A stretch of 5,282 bases of DNA from NCBI GenBank assembly GCA_946575275.1, contig CAMNZV010000136.1:1-5282 (forward strand), given 5' to 3'. Shown piece after piece: positions 1 through 5,282 of this stretch (positions within the stretch are counted from its first letter, which is position 1; every line of letters starts with the position of its first letter). The notes under the pieces are model-generated. The model saw only the letters and a list, made by a program, of their open reading frames with translations, was not told the DNA's origin and did no database searches. Both the position numbers and the translations under genes were made by a program. The DNA comes from an uncultured Clostridium sp. (GTDB lineage: Bacteria > Bacillota > Clostridia > Clostridiales > Clostridiaceae).

Positions 1-1380
1 ATTTTTTAAATTATAAACAATTCTCTTTAATTCACTATCTCTACTTAGTTGACCCTTTTCAACCTTTTCATTCCAAAGTTTTATTTCATCTTCAGACATA
101 TCTTCCTTTTGTGATTTTGTTAATGGTGTATAACTTCTATCATGAGTATCTAACGTTAATTTGTTAAGCTTCTCAACTAACTTATTATAATCATTAATGA
201 AATTAACTATTTTATCCTTTGCAGCTGTTGCATCGGTTTTTCCAACAAGCTTGCTTTCACCAACATCTGTTATATTAAATTGAACTCCATCTAAGGTTGG
301 AGCATTGGTAGTTGCAATATTTGTGTCATCATAAATTACTGATCCATGTGAATTTGTTATAGCTGCATGTAAATTCTTTCCTTCAAAGGTAGAAACAGTT
401 CCACCTGAAGTATACGCCTCGGCATAGGTACCAGTGGTTATAGAAAATTTTTCCCCTGATGTTTCTGATTCTATATCAATTCTAATTGAATCATCTGAAA
501 GTGTAGCATTTATTCCAAGGGATTTAAGTTTGCTATTTAGTGTTGAATTTACAACATTTGCTTTTTCCTTTTCAAGAACTTCAAGTTTTGTGCTATATTC
601 TGGGTCTGCTACATCTAAGGCATCAATTTTATCTTGCACTGATTTTGTTGCTGTTTTAAGATCACTTGCTTTAATAATTGCATTTTTCCCATTTGCACTA
701 AACATTAAATCTTCTTGTGTTCCACTTAACAAATCAGAAACATTGTAGCTTTTTGAATCTAAATCATTTATTGTTGTTCCATTTACTGTTTCATCTATAG
801 CTGTTCCACCTAAATTTATTGAAAAAGTTGAAACCTTTCCTGTGGCTTTAGTTTCTATTTTTATTCCATTATTAAAATCAGATGTGCTTGCCTTAAGACC
901 TAAATCAGATATTTTCGAATTTATAATAGCTGCCTTTTCCTTGTCTGTCTTTCCGGCAATATCAGAAGCCTTTATAAATACAGATTTCCCACCTGATTTA
1001 ATTTCCATATCTCCTTCAAGTTCTGAATTTGTATATGTTTTTTTTGCACCCTCTGCAATTTGAGTAACATTCACCTTATAATTATCCTTTACAGCTGTTG
1101 AAAGTCCTGTTGCTGTTGCCACCATACTGTCTGAAGAATCAAATTTTATTGTTGCAAAATTCTTGCTGTATAATAAGGAATCCGATTTTGCAAGATCAAA
1201 ATATTTTTTATAAAAATCTTGTCCATCATTAATAACATCTCTATATAATTTTTGTTTTATTTCAAGAACATCCTTTTTCTGTGTTTGTATATCAATTTTG
1301 CTTTGATATGCTTGCATTGTAGTTTTAACTAAGGAGTCTATGTCCATACCAGTTGCAAGACCTGTAACTCTTGTAGGCAT
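1..1380 (-). CDS. fliD: FliD, flagellar filament cap protein (3' end outside window)
   Basis: FliD (HAP2) forms the cap at the filament tip that directs flagellin insertion. The frame is open from the ATG at 1380 to base 1, giving 460 N-terminal residues with no stop; the remaining C-terminal helical part lies beyond the left edge. The FliD N-terminal domain is plain: MPTRVTGLATGMDIDSLVKT, then a coiled-coil-like helix (TQKKDVLEIKQKLYRD at 33-48). Residues 124-190 and 224-315 look like two copies of one module of the flagellin hook IN type. The FliD C-terminal domain begins near 355, with IVNFINDYNKLVEKLNKLT at 391-409 and the diagnostic YTPLTKSQKEDMSEDEIKLW at 417-436, followed by EKGQLSRDSELKRIV. 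No cysteine is present in the visible part. The start is supported by AAAGGTGATT (1384-1393), nearly the same SD context as flaG. Confidence 0.96.
   Translation of the reverse strand, partial: MPTRVTGLATGMDIDSLVKTTMQAYQSKIDIQTQKKDVLEIKQKLYRDVINDGQDFYKKYFDLAKSDSLLYSKNFATIKFDSSDSMVATATGLSTAVKDNYKVNVTQIAEGAKKTYTNSELEGDMEIKSGGKSVFIKASDIAGKTDKEKAAIINSKISDLGLKASTSDFNNGIKIETKATGKVSTFSINLGGTAIDETVNGTTINDLDSKSYNVSDLLSGTQEDLMFSANGKNAIIKASDLKTATKSVQDKIDALDVADPEYSTKLEVLEKEKANVVNSTLNSKLKSLGINATLSDDSIRIDIESETSGEKFSITTGTYAEAYTSGGTVSTFEGKNLHAAITNSHGSVIYDDTNIATTNAPTLDGVQFNITDVGESKLVGKTDATAAKDKIVNFINDYNKLVEKLNKLTLDTHDRSYTPLTKSQKEDMSEDEIKLWNEKVEKGQLSRDSELKRIVYNLKN
436..1011 (-). repeat. Two diverged copies of a module inside FliD
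   Basis: FliD residues 124-190 (bases 811-1011) and 224-315 (bases 436-711) share an order of motifs: GKSVFIKASDI versus GKNAIIKASDL, then INSKISDLGLKAS versus LNSKLKSLGINAT, then GIKIET versus SIRIDIES, and finally KVSTFSI versus EKFSI. The second copy has an added charged helix-like segment (about 245-275). The pattern, with its IN doublet, resembles the flagellin hook IN motif found in many FliD proteins; that assignment is by eye. Confidence 0.65.
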
Positions 1381-1410
1381 AATAATCACCTTTCCTTCAA
1401 TATAATATTT

Positions 1411-1794
1411 TTACATCCCTGTCTTTTTTGCCATTTCATAGGTTTCATACCATAAATTTCTTATATCTTCTATTAAAGGAAGTACTTCCCTTAATATATT
1501 TACGTCTTTCTTTAAATTAGCTTCTATTAATTTATCGTGTATAAATTGATAAACTTTATACAATTGAACTGCCCAATCTCCTGCTCCCTTATCTAATGTA
1601 GCCATTAATTCTACAATTAAATCTTCTGTTTTCATTATATTCTCATGTGCCTTAGCTGGTTTTTTTTCAACTAAAGCAATTTCTGCCATTTTAGAAAATT
1701 TTACTGCTCCATCTACTACCATTAATAATAATTGATCCTTTGATGCGTAATTTACACTGTTATTTTTATATACATTATAACCATTAGAATACAT
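1411..1794 (-). CDS. fliS: FliS, flagellin export chaperone
   Basis: FliS is a cytoplasmic four/five-helix chaperone that binds the C-terminal end of flagellin, prevents premature polymerisation and delivers it to the export gate. In B. subtilis it also takes part in the flagellin-FliW-CsrA balance. The 127-residue product has the standard length and order: a short N-terminal segment with conserved tyrosines (MYSNGYNVYKNNSVNYASKDQLLLMVVDGAVKF), then the helix with the KAHENIMKTEDLIVELMATLD block at about 48-68, the WAVQLYKVYQFIHDKLIEANL block at 74-94, and a final helix ending in NLWYETYEM. The start at 1794 follows AGGAGGT but with an 11-base spacer made only of TA repeats. No other start suits the N-terminal match. 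It is followed by fliD after 30 bases, a normal pairing in Firmicutes. Confidence 0.97.
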   Translation of the reverse strand: MYSNGYNVYKNNSVNYASKDQLLLMVVDGAVKFSKMAEIALVEKKPAKAHENIMKTEDLIVELMATLDKGAGDWAVQLYKVYQFIHDKLIEANLKKDVNILREVLPLIEDIRNLWYETYEMAKKTGM

Positions 1795-1811
1795 ATATAT
1801 ATATACCTCCT
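1795..1811 (-). promoter_or_regulatory. fliS ribosome binding site with TA-repeat spacer
   Basis: AGGAGG (1806-1811) is followed by TATATATATAT (1795-1805) and then ATG at 1794. The spacer is 11 bases, a little longer than the common 5-9, and is a pure dinucleotide tract. The stop codon (TAG, 1810-1812) of the upstream 87-residue ORF is fused to the SD. Confidence 0.8.
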
Positions 1812-2073
1812 ATTTTGTCTTATCTATAAATAATCCTTTTTTACTTTCAATACTAATTTCTTTATTTGCATCCACTTGAAATACCTCGTTATATTTCACA
1901 GCCTCTATGGTTAATGAGTTTTTATTAGCCTTATTATTAGCTTCATCAACATAGGGTTTTTTAGATTTGTTATTCTTGATATATATATCCCTTTTACTAT
2001 GAACCTTATCATCCTTAGTTTCTTCTTTTAATTCTCGTCTTATGTCTGTTTGAATTTGATTTAATTTAAACAT
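1810..2073 (-). CDS. Uncharacterised small lysine-rich protein in flagellar operon
   Basis: I do not recognise this 87-residue protein. It is about one fifth lysine, with roughly 20 Lys/Arg against 15 Asp/Glu. It has no cysteine or tryptophan, no signal peptide and no membrane segment. The N-terminal part (MFKLNQIQTDIRRELKEE) could be helical. Residues about 18-55 are highly charged, Asn/Lys-rich and probably disordered. The last 33 residues (from TIEAVKYNEVFQVD) alternate hydrophobic and polar residues, as in beta strands. Evidence that it is a real gene is mainly positional: it starts 4 bases after the flaG stop, its own TAG forms part of the fliS SD, and it fills the interval in the same direction. 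Its SD is weak (AAAAAGG at 2083-2089, 9 bases from the ATG), so it may rely on coupling to flaG. A late flagellar export partner or chaperone is possible from location, but nothing in the sequence shows it. Confidence 0.75.
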   Translation of the reverse strand: MFKLNQIQTDIRRELKEETKDDKVHSKRDIYIKNNKSKKPYVDEANNKANKNSLTIEAVKYNEVFQVDANKEISIESKKGLFIDKTK

Positions 2074-2077
2074 AAGC

Positions 2078-2440
2078 TTATGCCTTTTTGTCCACTAGAA
2101 CTCCAGCTAATTCGCACATCTTAGCAACCATATCAACTAAGTTCTCAGGTGGAACTTCAAGAATAACTTCCTCTGTTTCATCGTCTATTATTTTTATCAT
2201 TATTCTATTTAAGTCTTTGTGAACAGAATATTCTGCATGAGTTTTGTCATCTGTTAAAAAGTTATTTAATCTTTTTATTGCATTATCTACTTTACCTTTA
2301 GTATACTTATCCTTTGTTTCATTAGTATTAGTATCACTTATATTACTTTTATCTCCCTTGTTTATTTTAACTTCCTTGCTTGTAATCATTTCTAAATTAA
2401 GGTTTTCAGCACCTCCCTGATTTGAAACCTTAAGGTTCAT
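2078..2440 (-). CDS. flaG: FlaG family flagellar protein
   Basis: FlaG is a small, poorly understood late flagellar protein, usually encoded next to fliD and linked to filament length or cap function. The product is 120 residues. The N-terminal half (about 1-50) is polar, low-complexity and probably disordered. The C-terminal half carries the family domain: YSVHKDLNRIMIKIIDDETEEVI at 71-93, then EVPPENLVDMVAKMCELAGVLVDKK at 95-119, matching the usual 'D..TGEVIREIPPE..L.....M....G...D' pattern. I place the start at ATG 2440 rather than GTG 2449. GAGGTGATT (2444-2452) is an SD at the right distance from 2440, and the GTG would lie within that SD. The csrA stop overlaps this SD, indicating coupled translation. 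A single cysteine is at residue 109. Function in this organism is inferred from family and context only. Confidence 0.93.
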   Translation of the reverse strand: MNLKVSNQGGAENLNLEMITSKEVKINKGDKSNISDTNTNETKDKYTKGKVDNAIKRLNNFLTDDKTHAEYSVHKDLNRIMIKIIDDETEEVILEVPPENLVDMVAKMCELAGVLVDKKA

Positions 2441-2443
2441 AAC

Positions 2444-2452
2444 AATCACCTC
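2444..2452 (-). promoter_or_regulatory. flaG ribosome binding site overlapping the csrA stop
   Basis: GAGGTGATT on the minus strand is a near-ideal match to the 16S anti-SD end (AGGAGGTGAT). It decides the flaG start: it is correctly spaced for ATG at 2440, while the upstream GTG at 2449 falls inside it. The csrA TGA (2451-2453) overlaps its first bases, so ribosomes ending csrA can reload for flaG. The fliD SD (AGGTGATTATT then ATG) is nearly the same element. Confidence 0.85.
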
Positions 2453-2666
2453 ATTTTTTTATATTTTTAAGCAGATTTAAATCCACTTTGCTTGCTATTT
2501 TATTTTCTTCTTCTATAGCCTTAACCAATTCCTTCCTTAGAATTAACATCTCCCTTGGTGCATTAATAGCTACCTTTACATTTCCATCTGCAATTTTCGA
2601 AATGCTTATTTCAATATTTTCTCCTATATATATTGATTCTCCCTCTTTTCTAGTAATTACTAACAT
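2451..2666 (-). CDS. csrA: CsrA, carbon storage/translational regulator
   Basis: CsrA is a homodimeric RNA-binding protein that recognises GGA in RNA hairpin loops and blocks ribosome access. In Firmicutes its best known target is the flagellin mRNA leader, and FliW counteracts it. The 71-residue product is of normal length. It starts [20 protein letters not shown], the standard first strands. The RNA-contacting positions are recognisable: residue 4 is Ile (often Leu), Arg6 is kept, residue 42 is Ile (often Val), and Arg44 is kept in ILRKEL. NAPRE at 35-39 is the family hinge. The C-terminal helix and tail (about 48-71) are acidic then lysine-rich, as in other Gram-positive CsrA proteins. The start at 2666 lies inside the 3' end of fliW and is preceded by AAGGAGGA at a 6-base spacing. 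The TGA stop is part of the flaG SD. Confidence 0.97.
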   Translation of the reverse strand: MLVITRKEGESIYIGENIEISISKIADGNVKVAINAPREMLILRKELVKAIEEENKIASKVDLNLLKNIKK

Positions 2667-3048
2667 CAGCTTCCTCCTTATATATAGGATGCTTTATTTC
2701 ATAAACTTCCTTTGGTAGAATTATTTGTTCTCCAAGTAGAGTTTTTTCATTTATAACAAGTGGTGCTCTTAAATTTGTTGTCATTTTTTTATAATTAGAA
2801 TTTAAAACCACTGTTGTATATAATAAAACATCTTCTTTTTTTGATATTTTTAGATTTTTAACTACATCCTCTGGTATATCTATTTCATAATCGCTTTTAA
2901 TACTATAGGGATTCATAATTACTAATTGAATATCATTGTCCTCTATACTACTTAATATTTTATAATTTTCATTATCTTCTACATCTTCTATATTATAATT
3001 CTTGCAATTTTCTAATCCTAATAAACCCTTATCAAAAAAAATCTTCAT
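2650..3048 (-). CDS. fliW: FliW, flagellar assembly factor and CsrA antagonist
   Basis: FliW is a small cytoplasmic protein that binds either flagellin or CsrA. In Bacillus subtilis, FliW released by flagellin secretion sequesters CsrA and lets flagellin be translated. The 132-residue product has the family layout: [15 protein letters not shown] at 4-18 (family: 'GILGFED...Y'), a [14 protein letters not shown] block at 46-59 (family: 'DP...PDYEFDLP'), [13 protein letters not shown] at 70-82, and the signature [12 protein letters not shown] at 89-100. LGEQIIL and a final HPIYKEE complete it. The start at 3048 has GGAG 11 bases upstream, overlapping the flgL stop. Its last codons overlap csrA by 17 bases in another frame, so the two partners of the switch are likely translationally coupled. 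A run of eight T residues lies in codons 3-5. Confidence 0.96.
   Translation of the reverse strand: MKIFFDKGLLGLENCKNYNIEDVEDNENYKILSSIEDNDIQLVIMNPYSIKSDYEIDIPEDVVKNLKISKKEDVLLYTTVVLNSNYKKMTTNLRAPLVINEKTLLGEQIILPKEVYEIKHPIYKEEADVSNY
2668..2693 (-). promoter_or_regulatory. csrA SD within a possible CsrA-binding hairpin
   Basis: The csrA SD (AAGGAGGA, 2672-2679) lies inside the fliW coding sequence. On the minus strand AGC (2693-2691) can pair with GCT (2670-2668), and TCCT (2689-2686) with AGGA (2675-2672), with one A-A mismatch between them. This leaves the 10-base loop ATATATAAGG and buries part of the SD in the stem. The motif AAGGA, of the ANGGA type recognised by CsrA, sits at the loop/stem edge. 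The pairing is seen in the sequence; a role in CsrA autoregulation is inference, and the stem is short. Confidence 0.4.
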
Positions 3049-3050
3049 AG

Positions 3051-3073
3051 TTATATTAACTCCTTATATATAA
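3051..3073 (-). promoter_or_regulatory. fliW SD within a possible A/U-rich hairpin loop
   Basis: The fliW SD AAGGAG (3060-3065) includes the last two bases of the flgL stop codon. On the minus strand TTATAT (3073-3068) can pair with ATATAA (3056-3051), leaving an 11-base loop, ATAAGGAGTTA, that displays the SD and the ANGGA-type motif AAGGA. The stem is six A-U pairs only, so it would be weak without a bound protein. Translational control by CsrA is a hypothesis. Confidence 0.3.
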
Positions 3074-4056
3074 TCTAAAATTGTTCGTGGTAATATTTGT
3101 GCACTTACTTGAAGGGATGCCTGATATACAGTTTGTGCCACAGCATATTCCATAGTTTTTTCTGTAAAATCTATGTCTTCAGTCTTAGATAAAATATCTG
3201 TCATATTAAAGGTTTCATCATCATTTTTAGCCTCTGCCGAATCCATTCTATTTTGTTTTGCTCCAACCTCTGCCCTTACCTTTAGTAAATTTGTTATAAC
3301 ATCATCTATAGAGCTTAAATTTTCTTTTGTAATTTTAGCATTATCAATTTCATTAGATGACCCTAAATTATTTGTTATTTCTGATAATAGACTTAAGGCA
3401 TTTACAGATTGCCCCTTATTATTTTTAAATAACAAAAGCTCTGTTGCAGAAACATTATATTTTATTTTAACTCCCTGTGAAATTTCTGTATTTAATTCTC
3501 CCTTTAGCATATCTATTTGATACATATCATTAACATTATTACTATTTAAGTCTAACGCCTCACCATCCTTATCTAAAAATGTTAAATTCTTATTACCAGT
3601 TATATTATTCTCAATAGCATTTATTGGTTTTGAAGATGTTTTAGTTCCACCAAAAATATATTTTCCATCAAAATTGGTATTTAAAACCTGAGACATTTCT
3701 GCAACTCTTTCATTTACTTCATCTAAAATTGCCCCTCTTTCATCACTTCCATAGCTTGCATTTCCTGCTGATACCATAAGTTCCCTAATTCTTTGCACAA
3801 TGTTAGTAACTTGATTTAAAGCAGAATCAGTAGTATCAAGCCAATTTATAGTATCCTTAATATTTTCATTGTATTGAGTATTAGTGTTAATACTGCTATT
3901 TAATTGCATACTTCTTGCAACCTTGTTAGGATTGTCTGAAGGTCTATTAATTTCTTTACCTGATGATAACTGCTTATTTAAAGTTTGCATATTATTTAAG
4001 TTTTTATTCATATCACTCATATAAGTGTTTTTTATTATTTTATTTGTTATTCTCAT
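3064..4056 (-). CDS. flgL: FlgL, flagellar hook-associated protein 3
   Basis: FlgL is the second hook-filament junction protein, sitting between the FlgK ring and the flagellin filament. The 330-residue length is normal (about 300 is typical). The flagellin-like N-terminal D0/D1 region is clear: MRITNKII at the start, LNKQLSSGKEINRPSDNP at about 26-43, and INWLDTTDSALNQV at 70-83, followed by RIRELMVSAGNASY and the FDGKYIFGGTKT hairpin near 129-140. The middle (about 145-240) is variable. The C-terminal helix (DIDFTEKTMEYAVAQTVYQASLQV, then ILPRTILDYI) is the typical flagellin-family end and is needed for export and polymerisation in this family. The ATG at 4056 is chosen because AAGGAGGG lies 10 bases upstream (4067-4074) and the protein aligns from residue 1. 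There is no cysteine. Its TAA stop forms part of the fliW SD. Confidence 0.97.
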   Translation of the reverse strand: MRITNKIIKNTYMSDMNKNLNNMQTLNKQLSSGKEINRPSDNPNKVARSMQLNSSINTNTQYNENIKDTINWLDTTDSALNQVTNIVQRIRELMVSAGNASYGSDERGAILDEVNERVAEMSQVLNTNFDGKYIFGGTKTSSKPINAIENNITGNKNLTFLDKDGEALDLNSNNVNDMYQIDMLKGELNTEISQGVKIKYNVSATELLLFKNNKGQSVNALSLLSEITNNLGSSNEIDNAKITKENLSSIDDVITNLLKVRAEVGAKQNRMDSAEAKNDDETFNMTDILSKTEDIDFTEKTMEYAVAQTVYQASLQVSAQILPRTILDYI

Positions 4057-4075
4057 TTATTAAGTTCCCTCCTTA

Positions 4076-5282
4076 CTATCTTTTTAATCCATTGATAACA
4101 ACATCTAATAATTCGTCAATTGTGGAAATTATTTTTGCATTTGCACTATAGGCATGTTGATACTGTATTAAATTTGCAAGTTCTTCATCAAGAGATACTC
4201 CAGATACAGATTGCCTGCTGTTTTCTAATTCATTTAATAGAGTATTTTGATTTTCTTCCTGCCTATTTGCCTCCTGTGCCTTAATTCCAAGCTTATCAAT
4301 TATATCTTTGTAAAAGGAATCCATTGTAGTTCCACTAGTATCTAGTTCTACATCCATTCCAAAATTTGTTGTTGATATATCACTTCTTGACTTAATTGAT
4401 GTTCCAAAGTCTTGTATTCTTATATAAGAATCTCTAAGTTTTGCAATAGCCAATGCTCTTGCCCCATCACCTTCACCATCCATATTATTTTCATTAGTAT
4501 ATGAAAAATTATTATCGTGAGTTTTTGTTTTAAGCTTCATAACATCATCTATTATTTCAGTATTAACAGTAATATTTTTAGCTGTAATTTTTTCTTCTGC
4601 CATTAATGTTTCATCTAAATTACTTATTAATTTGTTTGCTCCATAATATGCAACATCTTTATTTACAAAAAGTGGCATAAAGTCCTTTTCAGGATCTCCA
4701 CCTGTCTGCAACGGATTTGTAAGCCCACTATGAACAGCATTAACTGTATAGGCAATTGTCTTTGCTAAACTATTTATTTGATCAATATATTTAGCTATAT
4801 CATCCTGTACAGTTATATTTCCAGCTATCTCTCCAGATGATGGTGTAAATACCATTAATTCAACACCATTTATAATTCCATTGTCCTTAATTTTATAACC
4901 ATCACCCTTAACTGCATTTCCTTCCCCATCAGCCCATATTAATCTACTATTGTCTAGATTATCCAATTCGGCTTGTGTTAAATCAGCAACTCTAATAGTT
5001 TTTAAATTCTCTGCCTTAGTAGTATCTCCAAGTTTAGCATAGGTAATAACATGAACATTTGGATATACCGGATCTTCTTCAATTGAAGTTACATATGAAA
5101 ATCTTGTTTGTTGATCATTTGGTTCGGCACTTACTAAAGTAGAATTTTTCATCCCACAGGAATCTGAAGTTTTCACATCTATTCCATTATAAGATCTTTC
5201 ATCAACAGATAAATTGAACTTTTTGCTCATTGTATCTAATAACAAATCTCTCTTATCTAATAAATCATTAGGTGTTTCACCT
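4076..5282 (-). CDS. flgK: FlgK, flagellar hook-associated protein 1 (5' end outside window)
   Basis: FlgK is the first hook-filament junction protein, exported by the flagellar type III system to form a ring on the hook tip. The frame is open to the right edge, so this is the C-terminal 401 residues; the ATG or TTG codons just inside the edge are internal. The fragment opens with GETPNDLLDKRDLLLD, matching the conserved 'ND(L)LD-RD' segment that usually lies about 200 residues into FlgK, so the whole protein is probably near 600 residues. A second family block, SGEIAGNITVQDDI...YIDQINSLAKTIAYTVNAVH, spans fragment residues 149-184. GDGARALAIAKLRD follows at 271-284. The C-terminal D0/D1 helical end (RQSVSGVSLDEELANLIQYQHAY, then a TIDELLD-like end) at 356-394 is diagnostic. 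The gene ends in TAG, 19 bases before flgL. A lone cysteine at fragment residue 42 is unusual for an exported axial protein. The identification is secure; the missing start is the only limit. Confidence 0.96.
   Translation of the reverse strand, partial: GETPNDLLDKRDLLLDTMSKKFNLSVDERSYNGIDVKTSDSCGMKNSTLVSAEPNDQQTRFSYVTSIEEDPVYPNVHVITYAKLGDTTKAENLKTIRVADLTQAELDNLDNSRLIWADGEGNAVKGDGYKIKDNGIINGVELMVFTPSSGEIAGNITVQDDIAKYIDQINSLAKTIAYTVNAVHSGLTNPLQTGGDPEKDFMPLFVNKDVAYYGANKLISNLDETLMAEEKITAKNITVNTEIIDDVMKLKTKTHDNNFSYTNENNMDGEGDGARALAIAKLRDSYIRIQDFGTSIKSRSDISTTNFGMDVELDTSGTTMDSFYKDIIDKLGIKAQEANRQEENQNTLLNELENSRQSVSGVSLDEELANLIQYQHAYSANAKIISTIDELLDVVINGLKR

Noticed and set aside
434..1063. Plus-strand open frames of 104 and 73 codons
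   Set aside because: They lie entirely inside fliD on the opposite strand, have no convincing SD, and their Ser/Phe-rich products are what antisense of an A/T-rich gene gives.
1381..1410. Possible terminator or promoter in the 30-base fliS-fliD gap
   Set aside because: There is no G/C stem with a T run, and the TATTAT-like stretch has no matching -35 element; only the fliD SD is visible.
2441..2449. GTG at 2449 as the flaG start (three extra residues)
   Set aside because: The GTG lies within the SD GAGGTGATT, which is correctly placed for the ATG at 2440.
2488..2718. Plus-strand open frame of 76 codons opposite csrA and the end of fliW
   Set aside because: It is a shadow of two well identified overlapping genes; its hydrophobic product reflects antisense codons.
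1038..3041. Eight-base A or T runs in fliD (1038-1045), fliS (1660-1667) and fliW (3034-3041) as phase-variation tracts
   Set aside because: A few runs of this length are expected by chance in a sequence this A/T-rich, and all three reading frames are intact.
3173..4151. Plus-strand open frames opposite flgL (3173-3520) and the flgL/flgK junction (3963-4151)
   Set aside because: These are antisense shadows of flgL and flgK, with no SD or family match.
1..5282. Sigma-28 (SigD) promoters, tRNA, CRISPR, insertion sequences or attachment sites
   Set aside because: I looked on both strands for GCCGAT-type -10 boxes, spaced direct repeats, transposase-like ORFs and tRNA folds and saw none I could support.

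Overview
The window is strongly A+T-rich. Every gene is preceded by a purine-rich Shine-Dalgarno (SD) sequence of the AGGAGG or AGGTGAT type, and codons favour A/T at third positions. Together with a FliW-CsrA pair beside hook-associated protein genes, this points to a low-GC Firmicute, most likely a motile Clostridium or close relative. The species cannot be fixed from the sequence alone.

The whole window is one stretch of late flagellar genes, all on the minus strand, so transcription runs from high to low coordinates. In order they are: flgK (3' part only; it enters at the right edge), flgL, fliW, csrA, flaG, an unrecognised 87-residue lysine-rich ORF, fliS, and fliD (5' part only; it leaves at the left edge). 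The largest gap between genes is 30 bases, fliW and csrA overlap by 17, and no terminator or convincing internal promoter is visible. This looks like a segment of a single polycistronic operon. No stretch over 300 bases lacks a gene.

The products build and control the distal flagellum. FlgK and FlgL join hook to filament. FliD caps the growing filament. FliS is the flagellin chaperone. FlaG is a small FliD/filament-associated protein. FliW and CsrA form the known Firmicute translational switch, in which FliW is bound either by flagellin or by CsrA, and CsrA represses flagellin mRNA translation. No flagellin gene is present here.

The less ordinary points are: the uncharacterised 87-residue ORF wedged between flaG and fliS; possible hairpins that place AAGGA (a CsrA-type motif) in the loop over the SDs of both fliW and csrA, suggesting feedback on the switch itself; several stop codons embedded in the next gene's SD; a TA dinucleotide tract filling the fliS SD-to-start spacer; and a duplicated module in the middle of FliD. 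These are inferences from reading the sequence; no folding or database search was run.
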